From contig NC_015709.1 of NCBI RefSeq assembly GCF_000218875.1, positions 1,925,866 to 1,989,865 on the forward strand: a stretch of DNA of 64,000 bases, given 5' to 3'. Both the position numbers and the translations under genes were made by a program. Positions 17,081 through 26,312 of the stretch are shown here, one piece after another; position 1 is the stretch's first letter; each line of letters begins with the position of its first letter. The notes under the pieces were generated by a model that saw nothing but the letters and a program-made list of their open reading frames with translations, was not told the origin of the DNA and searched no databases. This DNA comes from Zymomonas mobilis subsp. pomaceae ATCC 29192 (GTDB lineage: Bacteria > Pseudomonadota > Alphaproteobacteria > Sphingomonadales > Sphingomonadaceae).

Positions 17081-18127
17081 ATGATCGTCAAGGCGTCTGT
17101 TGTGCGGGATAATAATGCGGCGAATGTCGTATATTCGGATAATAAAATCATAAACCGTAAAAGTAATTCTTTTTGGTTTAAGTTGAGTTTACTCGCGGTT
17201 ATGGTTTCGACGCCAGCCTTAGCCTCTAAACATGCCGGCGGGGCAAAATCGAATACCTCTCATACGACTCATGCCGTTACCGCTCACACTGCGACTGCTC
17301 ACCATGGGGCAGGTCATTTAGTGAGTGCTCACGTAAAGACACCAACTTTCCACACCGTCGCGCATCCTACCCAGTTCAGTAAAATATATTCCAGAAATAG
17401 CCATTTTTCTTCTGCACGCTATGAAATGCATCATACAGCTTCCCATTATAAAATGGCTCATTTCGTACTACCCCATAGATCTTATGGCTTTCAGCCTATA
17501 GCGATTGATCCCACAACCTCAACTGTACCGGCTATTGCTGAAACACCCAGTCATGGCGACAAACAATATCATAATCTGTTCGTTTCATGGGCAAAGGCCG
17601 ATGATACCGAGATTAATAATCAAGCTGCGGTGGTACCGTCTTCTACGCCACTTGGGTCTCGCTTTGCTTTGACTAGTCCTTTTGGGGTGCGCGCCGATCC
17701 TTTCCGTCGCCATGCGGCTATGCATACCGGTATTGATATGGCTGCGCCTTATGGAACGCCCGTATATGCCAGCGCTGATGGGGTTGTCGATCGGGCAGGG
17801 CAGGCATCAGGCTACGGAAATCTTATTGAAATCGACCATGGGCACACTATTCAAACACGCTATGGCCATCTTTCCCGAATTTTAGTGAGTGAAGGGCAGA
17901 CGATTAAGCGTGGTGATTTGATCGGGCTGATGGGCTCATCCGGACGCTCGACCGGCAGCCATCTTCATTACGAAGTCCGAATTCAGGGTGAAGCGGTTAA
18001 TCCGGTACCTTTCCTTGCTGTGGATTCCTATCATATGGCTATGCTTGAAAATGTATCTTCAGGCGCACAGGGTGGGCCAGAAAAAGATATTCGGGATGTT
18101 AAAGTGCGCCACAAGCATCATTCGTAA
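17081..18127 (+). CDS. Exported M23 (LytM) zinc peptidase with His-rich linker
   Basis: Peptidoglycan endopeptidase or divisome-type LytM protein. A hydrophobic export segment lies at residues ~30-48. A His-rich low-complexity stretch (about 16 His in residues 50-135) follows. The M23 domain is at ~200-325: SRFALTSPFGVRADPF, the zinc ligands H and D in HTGIDMA, and HLHYEV. The LPLS-type ends RHKHHS, also His-rich. A GGAGAAGG ribosome site precedes the ATG. The His-rich part is unusual and may bind metal. Confidence 0.88.
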   Translation: MIVKASVVRDNNAANVVYSDNKIINRKSNSFWFKLSLLAVMVSTPALASKHAGGAKSNTSHTTHAVTAHTATAHHGAGHLVSAHVKTPTFHTVAHPTQFSKIYSRNSHFSSARYEMHHTASHYKMAHFVLPHRSYGFQPIAIDPTTSTVPAIAETPSHGDKQYHNLFVSWAKADDTEINNQAAVVPSSTPLGSRFALTSPFGVRADPFRRHAAMHTGIDMAAPYGTPVYASADGVVDRAGQASGYGNLIEIDHGHTIQTRYGHLSRILVSEGQTIKRGDLIGLMGSSGRSTGSHLHYEVRIQGEAVNPVPFLAVDSYHMAMLENVSSGAQGGPEKDIRDVKVRHKHHS

Positions 18128-18212
18128 ATCTGTCTTGATCTAATTGGAAATTCGATCTTTCTAAGAAAGATTAATGTCTTGTTTGTTTACCAAGGTAGCT
18201 TATTTATAAATT

Positions 18213-18560
18213 ATGGAAAACAGCTTATCAGAAAAACCTGCCGTAATATTCAGCGCATCAGCGGCTGAACGCGTAACTGATATTGCCCGACAGCAAAATA
18301 AACCTGCTATTTTGCGCCTTTCAGTCGAAGGTGGGGGCTGTTCTGGTTTTCGTTACCAATATAGTTTGGCTGATCACATAGAAGCAGAAGACTGCCAGAT
18401 TCATGAAGGTGAAGCGACACTGATTATCGATCCGGTCAGTTTGGATTTGTTAGCAGGTTCCACGGTTAACTTCATTAAATCGCTTAACGGCTCTGCTTTT
18501 CAGATTGAAAATCCCAATGCTGTCTCCGGCTGTGGATGTGGGTCGAGCTTTTCTATCTAA
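18213..18560 (+). CDS. A-type Fe-S carrier (ErpA/IscA family)
   Basis: Delivers Fe-S clusters. The three conserved cysteines are visible in GGGCSGFRY and SGCGCGSSFSI. The length of 115 residues is standard. Its stop overlaps the xthA start by one base (TAATG), implying coupling. ErpA is the most likely subtype in this position, but the sequence alone does not separate it from IscA. Confidence 0.88.
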   Translation: MENSLSEKPAVIFSASAAERVTDIARQQNKPAILRLSVEGGGCSGFRYQYSLADHIEAEDCQIHEGEATLIIDPVSLDLLAGSTVNFIKSLNGSAFQIENPNAVSGCGCGSSFSI

Positions 18561-19342
18561 TGCTAACAGTTGCCAGTTTTAATGTTAACGGCATCAATGC
18601 GCGTCTTCCCCGATTAACCGAATGGCTGGTAAAGTTTCAGCCTGATATTGTCTGTTTACAGGAAATTAAAGCGGCAGAAGATCGATTCCCAAGAGAGGAA
18701 ATCGAAGCAATAGGATATAACTGCCTTTTCCATGGGCAAAAATCTTTTAATGGCGTGACTATCCTTACCAAGAAAGCGATTCCGCAGTTAATCCGAAATC
18801 AACTACCGAATGACCCCGATCCCCTCCAATGCCGTTATTTGGAAGCAGAAGTTAACGGTATTATTATTGTAAGCCTTTATCTCCCTAACGGTAATCCTCT
18901 TCCTAGTCCTAAATATGACTACAAGCTTGCGTGGTTCAAAGCTTTTGTCACGCATGCCCAAACTCTATGGAATAGTGAAAAGCCTGTTATTCTAGCAGGG
19001 GATTACAATGTTGTGCCTTCTTCTGATTTCAAAGACATTCGGGATGCTTCTGAATTAGAAGGGAATGCTCTTATCTCACCAGAAAGCCGGTTTTTCTGGC
19101 GAGAATTATTGGCAATGGGTTGGACGGATGCCATTCGGGCCCGTTATCCGAACGAGCCACTTTATAGTTTTTGGGACTATCAGGGACGCAGTTGGCCAAA
19201 GGATCACGGTATGCGCATTGATCATTTATTAATAAGCCCTGCGATTGCTGATCGCTTAATGGATGTTGGCATAGATCGTACTATGCGGGGATTAGAAAAA
19301 TCTAGTGACCATGTGCCCGTATGGCTGCGTTTGCGAGACTAA
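18560..19342 (+). CDS. xthA: Exodeoxyribonuclease III
   Basis: AP endonuclease and 3'-5' exonuclease of base-excision repair. Catalytic segments are present: SFNVNGINARL, CLQEIKA (metal Glu), LYLPNG, AGDYNV, MRIDHLL and SDHVPV. I chose ATG 18560 (260 residues), overlapping the previous stop by one base, since the conserved LTVASFNVNG starts there. Confidence 0.94.
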   Translation: MLTVASFNVNGINARLPRLTEWLVKFQPDIVCLQEIKAAEDRFPREEIEAIGYNCLFHGQKSFNGVTILTKKAIPQLIRNQLPNDPDPLQCRYLEAEVNGIIIVSLYLPNGNPLPSPKYDYKLAWFKAFVTHAQTLWNSEKPVILAGDYNVVPSSDFKDIRDASELEGNALISPESRFFWRELLAMGWTDAIRARYPNEPLYSFWDYQGRSWPKDHGMRIDHLLISPAIADRLMDVGIDRTMRGLEKSSDHVPVWLRLRD

Positions 19343-19359
19343 ATAGAGTAATTATAATC

Positions 19360-19405
19360 TTCTCTCTTTATTAAAATTATCGGAACATCTATAATAAAGA
19401 GAGAA
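19360..19405. terminator. Convergent-gene inverted repeat
   Basis: Perfect 14-bp stem TTCTCTCTTTATTA/TAATAAAGAGAGAA with an 18-nt loop between the convergent xthA and the acyltransferase gene. Only short T-rich tails follow on either side. Likely shared terminator. Confidence 0.55.
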
Positions 19406-19411
19406 TATATC

Positions 19412-20569
19412 TTAAATATTTTTACTATATATACGGTAAATACGATTAATATCGCTATGAATAGCGGTAGCTATAGAGCGCATACCTTGATTATCATCAA
19501 GAATCCAACCGATTTCACCCCGGCTTGCCCCATAATTAGCGACAGAATTACGGCGGATATATTCAATCATCATAAAAGCAACTTGGCTAGCGATGCGTGA
19601 AGTTTGAAATTTCTTTCTAACCCCCATTAACGGGACACGCATAGTTCTAACGCGTGGTTTTCTTAACCACCAAAGCATTTTTATCCAGTTAAACGGGAAT
19701 AGCTTGCCTTTAAATTCAGCCAGTTTTTCATTCACATCAGGCAACGTCATCATAAAGGCTGCCGGCTCGCCATCAACCTCTGCAACCATAATCAGATCTT
19801 CAAAAACGATAGGTTCTAGATTATGGCGTGCATGTTCGATTTCCTTATCCGTCAACGGAACATAGCCCCAATTTTTAGACCATGCATCATTGAGGATGTC
19901 CATCAGGAGCCTGGCCTCTTTCATAAAGTTATTTTTATTAACCTTACGAATTTTAATGCGGGCATTTTTTTCTCCCGATGCCACAATCTTCTGAATGAGG
20001 GGGGGGAAAGGCTTGGTTATATCTAATTCATAGGTAAAAAGGTCTTTAATACCTTTGTGACCCTCTGCCTCAATCCATGCCCGATAATCAGCCCGTTGAT
20101 GACCCATCATAATCGTTGGAGGATGATCGTGGCCTTTGATCAACAAGCCCGGTTCTTCCCATATCGAAAGACTGATGGGGCCGACTATTTTTTTTATCCC
20201 TCGGTTTCGATGCCAATTTTCAGCTGTTTTCAAAAGCGCATCGGCGACCTCTTGATCTGTCGCTTCAAACATGCCCCACATACCGACATCAACTCCGCCC
20301 CCTTGTTCGGGAGGTGTTTTTTGAGTCAGTTTTTCGATATGGGCAGATATTCTGCCCACGAGCTTTCCATCTCGTTCAGCTAAAAAATATTCGGCTTCAG
20401 CATGTTCAAACCATGGATTTTTTTGGCTGTTCAGCTGCTCTCTTAATTCACTTCTTAAAGGCGCGATCCAATTTTCATTATGACGATTGAGCTCGTAGGC
20501 GACTTCAATAAAACGATTGAGATTGCGGCTTTGTGTTGTACCAATGGGATATATTTTCAGGTCAGCCAT
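19412..20569 (-). CDS. GNAT-like acyltransferase, YghO/bacterial ceramide synthase-like
   Basis: 385 residues. The family signature is visible: IVGPISLSIWEEPGLLIKG followed by PPTIMMGHQRADYRAWIEAEGHKGIKDLFTYELD, as in YghO and the GNAT-type protein shown to act as ceramide synthase in Caulobacter. The C-terminal half has a GNAT-like region (MVAEVDGEPAAFMMTLPD and ASRGEIGWILDDNQGM). Sphingomonads, including Zymomonas, make sphingolipids, and a fatty-acid hydroxylase gene lies directly upstream on the same strand, which fits N-acylation of a sphingoid base. Function is inferred from family and context. Confidence 0.6.
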   Translation of the reverse strand: MADLKIYPIGTTQSRNLNRFIEVAYELNRHNENWIAPLRSELREQLNSQKNPWFEHAEAEYFLAERDGKLVGRISAHIEKLTQKTPPEQGGGVDVGMWGMFEATDQEVADALLKTAENWHRNRGIKKIVGPISLSIWEEPGLLIKGHDHPPTIMMGHQRADYRAWIEAEGHKGIKDLFTYELDITKPFPPLIQKIVASGEKNARIKIRKVNKNNFMKEARLLMDILNDAWSKNWGYVPLTDKEIEHARHNLEPIVFEDLIMVAEVDGEPAAFMMTLPDVNEKLAEFKGKLFPFNWIKMLWWLRKPRVRTMRVPLMGVRKKFQTSRIASQVAFMMIEYIRRNSVANYGASRGEIGWILDDNQGMRSIATAIHSDINRIYRIYSKNI

Positions 20570-20659
20570 GGATAGATATTGGCCTCTTCATTTACTGCCA
20601 TAAACCATAGTTTCTAAGGCAAAGAGAGAAACTTACTGTCTAAAGTGAAAAGCATTCAG

Positions 20660-20697
20660 GAAACAACAAACGCCATCTGTCATGAATACAGATGACG
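20660..20697 (-). terminator. Terminator/attenuator after the fatty-acid hydroxylase gene
   Basis: On the minus strand CGTCATCTGT/ACAGATGGCG (one G-U) with a 7-nt loop is followed by TTTGTTGTTT. It lies between the hydroxylase and the acyltransferase genes and could separate or attenuate their transcripts. Confidence 0.55.
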
Positions 20698-20720
20698 TAA
20701 CAGCATGAAATATTTTTAAT

Positions 20721-21548
20721 TCAGCGGATATCCTGTATCTTATCGACCTCGTCAAAAGAACTTTTATAACGATCTCTTTCTTTCGGGCTACATAAAACTT
20801 CCCCTCCGGAATATTGTGCGACCCACGGATATTTTTTAGCCATTTCAGGGGTGTACCCTAAATTGAAAACAGTCGGACTTTTCTTAGGGCGTTCGCGACG
20901 GACATAATAACTACCGAATAATTTATCCCAAAAGAAATTAGTAATACCAAAATTACCCTCTTCATCATGGAAATGATGCTCAAGATGCCGCTTTTTCATC
21001 AAGGCCAAGGTTCTATTACGTGGTTTATAGCCAAGATGTTGAACACAATGACAAAACTCATAAAAACAGGTGCAAAGAAGCCCTGTTGCATACCCGATGC
21101 AGGCACCTCCAAAGCCACCGATAAGATAACCTGGCAGCGCTGTTGCTAACGCAATAGAAGGCAACGTTGTATAAAGCGCCCCAAACAAAACCTCAAGATG
21201 ATCAGGATCTAAATGATGATCATAGTGAATCCGTTTCCAGATTTTGGAAAAAAACACTATGGGCACTTTAAACATCCAGTGACCATGCATAACCCAGCGA
21301 TGGATTATATACCAGATGAGAGGGAAACCGAAAGTAGCAAGCCCTATCGTGCATAAAGTCGGTAGTAAAGGGGCCGGTTTCCAAAGATAAAGCCCTATCA
21401 TAATGGCAGAAATTATAAGATAAGTCAGAATTGTGTAATATTGGAAATAGACTACTACAAGTTCTTTGAACGTCATACGTCCAAGATAATGCGACTTTTT
21501 CCAGAATTTATGACCCGATTTTAAGGTTTTTGCATCTATTGTATTCAT
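20721..21548 (-). CDS. Fatty-acid hydroxylase/sterol desaturase superfamily membrane protein
   Basis: Di-iron membrane oxygenase. The His clusters are clear: HRWVMHGHW, HYDHHLDPDH, HCVQHLG and KKRHLEHHFHDEEGNFG, with hydrophobic segments between them. It resembles fatty-acid 2-hydroxylases and sphingoid-base hydroxylases. I chose ATG 21548 (275 residues) with GAGGA upstream; an in-frame start 12 codons earlier lacks support. Neighbouring ceramide-synthase-like gene suggests ceramide modification. Confidence 0.8.
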   Translation of the reverse strand: MNTIDAKTLKSGHKFWKKSHYLGRMTFKELVVVYFQYYTILTYLIISAIMIGLYLWKPAPLLPTLCTIGLATFGFPLIWYIIHRWVMHGHWMFKVPIVFFSKIWKRIHYDHHLDPDHLEVLFGALYTTLPSIALATALPGYLIGGFGGACIGYATGLLCTCFYEFCHCVQHLGYKPRNRTLALMKKRHLEHHFHDEEGNFGITNFFWDKLFGSYYVRRERPKKSPTVFNLGYTPEMAKKYPWVAQYSGGEVLCSPKERDRYKSSFDEVDKIQDIR

Positions 21549-21707
21549 AGTCAGAATCCTCATTCTGCCTAAAAAGAGGGCCAAAGGGGATAGAAATCTT
21601 TATTATTCAGCTATTAATTCTAAATTAGCCATGCTTATTAAGGGATAATAAGGCCTTTTTGAGGCAAATTGAGCCAGAAAAACGGAAGCGGGATTCGGGA
21701 TGGTGCT

Positions 21708-21983
21708 ATGAAAATAAACCATTGTAAGAGTACAGTTTTGAAGAGGTCTGGTTGTAACCTTTTATTTATCAATCTTTTTATCGTAACCTTGATAATTTCA
21801 GGGTGTAAATTCGGCAATAAATCAGAAAATACAGCTAATCCAGTGCCTGCTATCGATAATATTTCTCTTGGTACTATTAATGATGATATGGCAAGTGAAA
21901 GCTTTACAGATCAGGATAATACGCAAAGCATAGACTCTGTTTTAGATTTACAGAAAAACTCTGAACTAAATCAAAAACCTTAA
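21708..21983 (+). CDS. Small putative lipoprotein
   Basis: 91 residues starting MKINHCKSTV. A hydrophobic stretch ends in a lipobox-like IISGC, then an acidic, Asn/Asp/Ser-rich polar tail. No known domain recognised. A TTG start at 21669 would add 13 residues. Short length and AT-rich codons make coding status uncertain, but the export signal is convincing. Confidence 0.5.
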   Translation: MKINHCKSTVLKRSGCNLLFINLFIVTLIISGCKFGNKSENTANPVPAIDNISLGTINDDMASESFTDQDNTQSIDSVLDLQKNSELNQKP

Positions 21984-22329
21984 AAAATTTAAATCTATTT
22001 TTAATCGCTTATTTTTACTGTATTCAAAAAAATCATAAAATTTATAGAATAAAAATCTCTGACCCAATGGTTAAAAGTTGCTAGAGAAAATATCTCCATA
22101 GCTTGAGCAGAAGCTGCTCAAAAAAGGATAAAAAAATGAGCAGATTCTATGTTAAAATCTGTTTTTTATAACCCAATCCGTTTATCAATAGATTGTTTTT
22201 TAAAAGCGGCATAATCCGCATAGTTATTCAGACTGTATAAGCAGCCTTGTTTTATTTCAGCCTTCGTATTCCCAGCAGGTTTTGCCTGCTGAAGGGTTGT
22301 TAATTTTTTCTCTTGGGAGAGCTTATATT
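21984..22329. other. Non-coding spacer
   Basis: No gene seen. Two hairpins are present: TTGAGCAG/CTGCTCAA at 22103-22121, and CAGCAGG/CCTGCTG at 22273-22287, about 40 bases before the next start codon. The second may lie in that gene's leader. Confidence 0.5.
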
Positions 22330-23004
22330 ATGATCGTTTCTTTCGGCCGTCGGATCACTTCTGTCCTGACGGCGGGACTGGTTTCAGCGGGCTTACTCGG
22401 CACTGCACCGGTCATAGCTTCTACCGGATATTTATTTTGGTCGCCCCATAATTTTTCCGGTAAGCCGGTTAAAGACAATGATCCTTCTATTGTTATTCCG
22501 CTTGTAAGGGCAACGGCAGCTGAAGAACGCGCTAATCTGGTATGGACTTTACGGGCAGGTCTAAATGTTGCGGCTTTACAGTGCCAATTTTCGCCTATTT
22601 TAGAATCGGCGCAAAATTACAATCAAATTTTATCGAGTCATAAACGCGAATTGGCCGTTGCCTATACACAGCTAGGTGCATATTTCCGGCGAACGGGTGG
22701 CCGTTTTTGGCAGACTAAATTTGATCAGCATTCCACCCAAACCTATAATCACTTTTCTACCCTGCAAGCTCAGCTTAGTTTTTGTGATACAGCTTCTTCT
22801 ATTGCCACTGAAGCGATAACACATCCCAGAGGACAGCTTTATTTACTGGCTGAAAAGCGTATGCAGGAGTTCAAGAATAGTCTTGTTCCTGTAAGAGATG
22901 TCTTAGCTCCGACCATGCCAGCGACGGCCTCTTTGCCTTTACCGCCATTCAATACTGAATGTTGGGACAAAACCCGTCTTGTCCGTAAATGCCAAGCTGG
23001 TTGA
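22330..23004 (+). CDS. Exported protein of unknown function
   Basis: 224 residues from ATG 22330 (MIVSFGRRITSVLTAGLVSAGLLGTAPVIA), a typical signal peptide. The mature part starts TGYLFWSPHNFSG, with an all-helical look and four Cys that could form disulfides (ALQCQ, SFCDT, TECWD, RKCQ). It resembles conserved unannotated sphingomonad proteins but I cannot name a family. Overlaps or abuts the next gene on the same strand. Confidence 0.7.
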   Translation: MIVSFGRRITSVLTAGLVSAGLLGTAPVIASTGYLFWSPHNFSGKPVKDNDPSIVIPLVRATAAEERANLVWTLRAGLNVAALQCQFSPILESAQNYNQILSSHKRELAVAYTQLGAYFRRTGGRFWQTKFDQHSTQTYNHFSTLQAQLSFCDTASSIATEAITHPRGQLYLLAEKRMQEFKNSLVPVRDVLAPTMPATASLPLPPFNTECWDKTRLVRKCQAG

Positions 23005-23015
23005 AAGTGAAAGAC

Positions 23016-23852
23016 ATGGCAGCCATTCTCCAAATGGGAGAATGGCCTTCAAGGAAACCTGTTCTATTAACAGTACCTCATGCCGGTCGTTTTTATCCTG
23101 AAAATTTATTAAGTCAGCTCCGGTGTAAGCCGGAGCAACTTGTTATTTTTGAAGACCGCTTTGTCGATCTCTTAATGGATGATTCTGTCGACGCGGGATT
23201 CTCTGCCTTGTTGGCAACCTGTGCGCGCATGGTTGTAGATTTAAATCGCCATCCGCATGAAATCGATCCCGTTATGATTGATCCGCCTTTAGCCCGCGAA
23301 AGCGTTTTACTCTCTTCCAAAGTCAGAAATGGTTTAGGTCTTTTTCCTAGCCATTTAGCGGGTTTTGGAAGTTTGTATTTACGGCCCATTGCGCTTCATG
23401 ATGCGGAAGAACGCATTCAAAATTATCATATACCTTGGCATAATCTGATAGAAAATAATCTGGAAAATATAAAATCGCGTTATGGCGTTTCTGTTTTGTT
23501 GGATGTGCATTCTATGCCCCCCTTAAAAGCAGAGAGGCATAAAGCGGCGGCTGACATCGTCATTGGCACAGCCTATGGACATAGTACCAAGAAGGAAATA
23601 AGTCTGTTAGCAGGAGAGATAGCCGAAAAATCAGGCTTTCAAGTCGCTTTTAACAAGCCTTATGCCGGTGGTTATACTTTAGATCGCCATGGCAAGCCTA
23701 CATCATCGCGCCATGCCCTTCAGATAGAAATCAACCGTGCGCTTTATCTTGATGCCGATTTATATCATCCTAGTGATAATATAAAAAATATTAGCCAGTT
23801 AATTAAGAATATTTCAGAAGCGATCGCCGATAATATCGATAGTTTTCGATAA
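23016..23852 (+). CDS. N-formylglutamate amidohydrolase family protein
   Basis: Hydrolyses N-formylglutamate or a related N-formyl amino acid. Motifs include LTVPHAGRFYPENLL, VVDLNRHPHEID, LLDVHSMPP and YAGGYTLDRHGKP with ALQIEINRALYL, the metal and substrate residues of the family. ATG 23016 begins just after the previous stop; an upstream ATG at 22989 would overlap the previous gene. About 278 residues. No other histidine-degradation genes are nearby, so the physiological substrate is open. Confidence 0.85.
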   Translation: MAAILQMGEWPSRKPVLLTVPHAGRFYPENLLSQLRCKPEQLVIFEDRFVDLLMDDSVDAGFSALLATCARMVVDLNRHPHEIDPVMIDPPLARESVLLSSKVRNGLGLFPSHLAGFGSLYLRPIALHDAEERIQNYHIPWHNLIENNLENIKSRYGVSVLLDVHSMPPLKAERHKAAADIVIGTAYGHSTKKEISLLAGEIAEKSGFQVAFNKPYAGGYTLDRHGKPTSSRHALQIEINRALYLDADLYHPSDNIKNISQLIKNISEAIADNIDSFR

Positions 23853-23886
23853 AAAAAACGGCCACTCTTTTCTCTAAAATGAAGAT

Positions 23887-24981
23887 CTACTCTTCTGTCC
23901 GAACGAGAATAGCTTCTCCGATCAAAAAGAATAGGACAAAAGGCGCACATGAAGCCAATAGGGGAGGGTATGTTCCAAGATTACCCATGGCCAAGGCAAA
24001 ATTATCAGCTACAAAATAGGCGAAACCAAGCGACATCCCAATAACAATTCGCAGAAACAAGTGACCGGACCGTGCGAGGCCAAAGCCTGCAACTGATCCT
24101 AAAAGCGGCATTAAAATTACAGCCAGCGCCCCTGAAAAACGGTGAATAAGCCCCGCTTTTAATTCATCGGTGGGCCTGCCTGCCGCATCAAGCGCTTTTA
24201 TCGTCCGAAAGAGTGGAATAGCTTCGACTTCTTCTGCTTTTACCTCTGCCAAGGTAAAGCGTTCGGGGGGTAAATCTTCATTAAGATCATAATCAGGTTG
24301 AGCCGTAATATTATCGGTTGCAACATCAAAATATTTGACATTACTCATTCTCCAACCATGGCCCGTCCAAACAGCATGATCTGCAAAAAGCATACTAGTT
24401 AAGGCATTATTATCGCGTTGATAAAGGGTTATACCGGATAACCTCGTCTTATCTCCATAGCCTTGGACATTGTCCACATGAATAAGTTTCTGGTCATCTC
24501 GAACCCATATATTAACGCCACTGGTCGCTACCGGCGGCGGAATACCGTAATCAACGGCCTGCCACGCATCCAACGCAGCCGTCGCGCGGGTGACAATCCG
24601 ATCATTAAAAGCAAAGCTGAAGCAGGCAATAACCAGACAACTGGCCACTAAAGGCATCAGGATTTGATGGGCCGAAATGCCGGCCGCTTTCATCGAAATA
24701 ATTTCACTGTTTTGATTAAGGGTACTAAGCGTAACCAATACGCCCAATAAAACAGCAAAAGGTAAAAATCGGGCAATAAGCTGGGGCACACGTAAGGCAA
24801 CATAATGCATTATTTCGGCCTGACCATTGCCTTTATAGGCCAAGATTTTTGCCGATTCTCCCAGCATATCCAAGGTCTGCAGAATAAGGATCAAGGCCGC
24901 TAAAACAGCGAAACAGCGCACAATAAAAAGCCTGGACAGATAAAGCGCAATCTGACGTGAAGCAAAAATACGTCGGATCAT
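23887..24981 (-). CDS. lptG: LPS export permease LptG
   Basis: Inner-membrane subunit of the LptB2FG transporter that extracts lipopolysaccharide and passes it to LptC/A. Three N-terminal membrane helices (near 15-40, 60-85 and 100-125), a periplasmic beta-jellyroll (~135-265) and three C-terminal helices. The conserved PFAVLLGVLVTLSTLNQNSEIISMKAAGIS coupling region is clear. 364 residues. Overlaps lptF as ATGA. Confidence 0.93.
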   Translation of the reverse strand: MIRRIFASRQIALYLSRLFIVRCFAVLAALILILQTLDMLGESAKILAYKGNGQAEIMHYVALRVPQLIARFLPFAVLLGVLVTLSTLNQNSEIISMKAAGISAHQILMPLVASCLVIACFSFAFNDRIVTRATAALDAWQAVDYGIPPPVATSGVNIWVRDDQKLIHVDNVQGYGDKTRLSGITLYQRDNNALTSMLFADHAVWTGHGWRMSNVKYFDVATDNITAQPDYDLNEDLPPERFTLAEVKAEEVEAIPLFRTIKALDAAGRPTDELKAGLIHRFSGALAVILMPLLGSVAGFGLARSGHLFLRIVIGMSLGFAYFVADNFALAMGNLGTYPPLLASCAPFVLFFLIGEAILVRTEE

Positions 24982-26189
24982 GCCTTTACCTTTCTTTTAG
25001 AAAACTTTTTGAAAAACTGGACAATACGCGAGGATACGCGGGCAAAAAACCATTCCAAGGCTCCGATAGGCTGGCCACCCGGTACATAGGCTAATGTATA
25101 ATACATCCGCCAAACCAATAGAGCGAACAGTAAAAAAGGCGTCCAAAGGACAATAATGGGATCAATTTTACCTAACCCCCCAATCGCCTCACAATATTGA
25201 TTAAGTTTATGGTCTGTAACAATGATCAAAATAGATAAAAATACCCCCAAGGCAGATGTCGAGCGCTTGGGAGGAATAGCTAACGTAAGTGCCAGCATTG
25301 GCAGTAAGAACATAGTAACGACTTCGACAATCCGGAAATGAAAATTAGCTCTCAATTGCGCTCTTAGTTTTACCGGCAGTTTTGTGTGGTGAAGAATATA
25401 AACCAATTCAGTTAAAGTCATTTCCTGCTGATTGCCATCCCATCCGCGAAAGCTTTCAACGGCCGGTAATTTTATCGGAAGATCATGATTTTGGAAGGAA
25501 AGGACACGGGGTGTTGTAAAATCGGGGCGATTATGAATCAGTAATCCATGATTCAGCCTGAGCAGAATAATATTAGGATCATCAGACGGCATAAAACGGC
25601 CGCTATCCGCGGTGATCGTTAATTTTTGACCATTATCAGGATTCTCGCTAGTCCCAAAAATACCGGTTAGATTGCGCCCATTGTCTTGGCTGCCCTCTAC
25701 CCGAAGCGTCATATGTTGCCCTAATTTCGTAAACTCTCCCACTTTGATAGCGGCCCCTAAAGCCCCCGAACGCAATTCATAGCGCAAATCTTCATAGGCA
25801 TAATGAGAGTAAGGTTCGATATAGCCAACGATTGCGACATTGACTAAGGCAAAGAAAAACGCAAAAATATAGGGAATACGCAACAATCGGCTATAACTTA
25901 TTCCGACCGCTCGTAAGATATCCAATTCTGATTGCAGGGCTAACTTTCGAAACGCTAACAAGATACCCAACATTAAACCGATAGGAATACCCAGTGACAT
26001 ATATTCAGGAAGCATATTGGCCAGCATACGCCAGACAACACTGACCGGGCCCCCTTGGTTAGCGACAAAATCAAACAGTTTTAGCATCTTATCCAGTACC
26101 ATTAACATGGCAGAGACAATCAACGTAGTCACCAAGGGTACTGTAATCAGACGGATCAGATAACGATCAATGGCATTAAAAATTATCAA
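24978..26189 (-). CDS. lptF: LPS export permease LptF
   Basis: Partner of LptG with the same six-helix/jellyroll layout. The coupling-helix region reads IGLMLGILLAFRKLALQSELDILRAVGIS, the LptF signature. The length of 403 residues includes a basic C-terminal tail (FFKKFSKRKVKA). First gene of the lptF-lptG operon, divergent from the DUF2141 gene across a short spacer. Confidence 0.93.
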   Translation of the reverse strand: MIIFNAIDRYLIRLITVPLVTTLIVSAMLMVLDKMLKLFDFVANQGGPVSVVWRMLANMLPEYMSLGIPIGLMLGILLAFRKLALQSELDILRAVGISYSRLLRIPYIFAFFFALVNVAIVGYIEPYSHYAYEDLRYELRSGALGAAIKVGEFTKLGQHMTLRVEGSQDNGRNLTGIFGTSENPDNGQKLTITADSGRFMPSDDPNIILLRLNHGLLIHNRPDFTTPRVLSFQNHDLPIKLPAVESFRGWDGNQQEMTLTELVYILHHTKLPVKLRAQLRANFHFRIVEVVTMFLLPMLALTLAIPPKRSTSALGVFLSILIIVTDHKLNQYCEAIGGLGKIDPIIVLWTPFLLFALLVWRMYYTLAYVPGGQPIGALEWFFARVSSRIVQFFKKFSKRKVKA

Positions 26190-26312
26190 GCTTTATGCGC
26201 TCCTCACCATCTTCTAGCCGTAATCACCCGCCAAAGTGAATTTACGGAGACGCCGAATCTTATGACTGTGCGTCGTTATTTTCGGGTTATAGCTTTCCGG
26301 AGTAAAGAGGTC

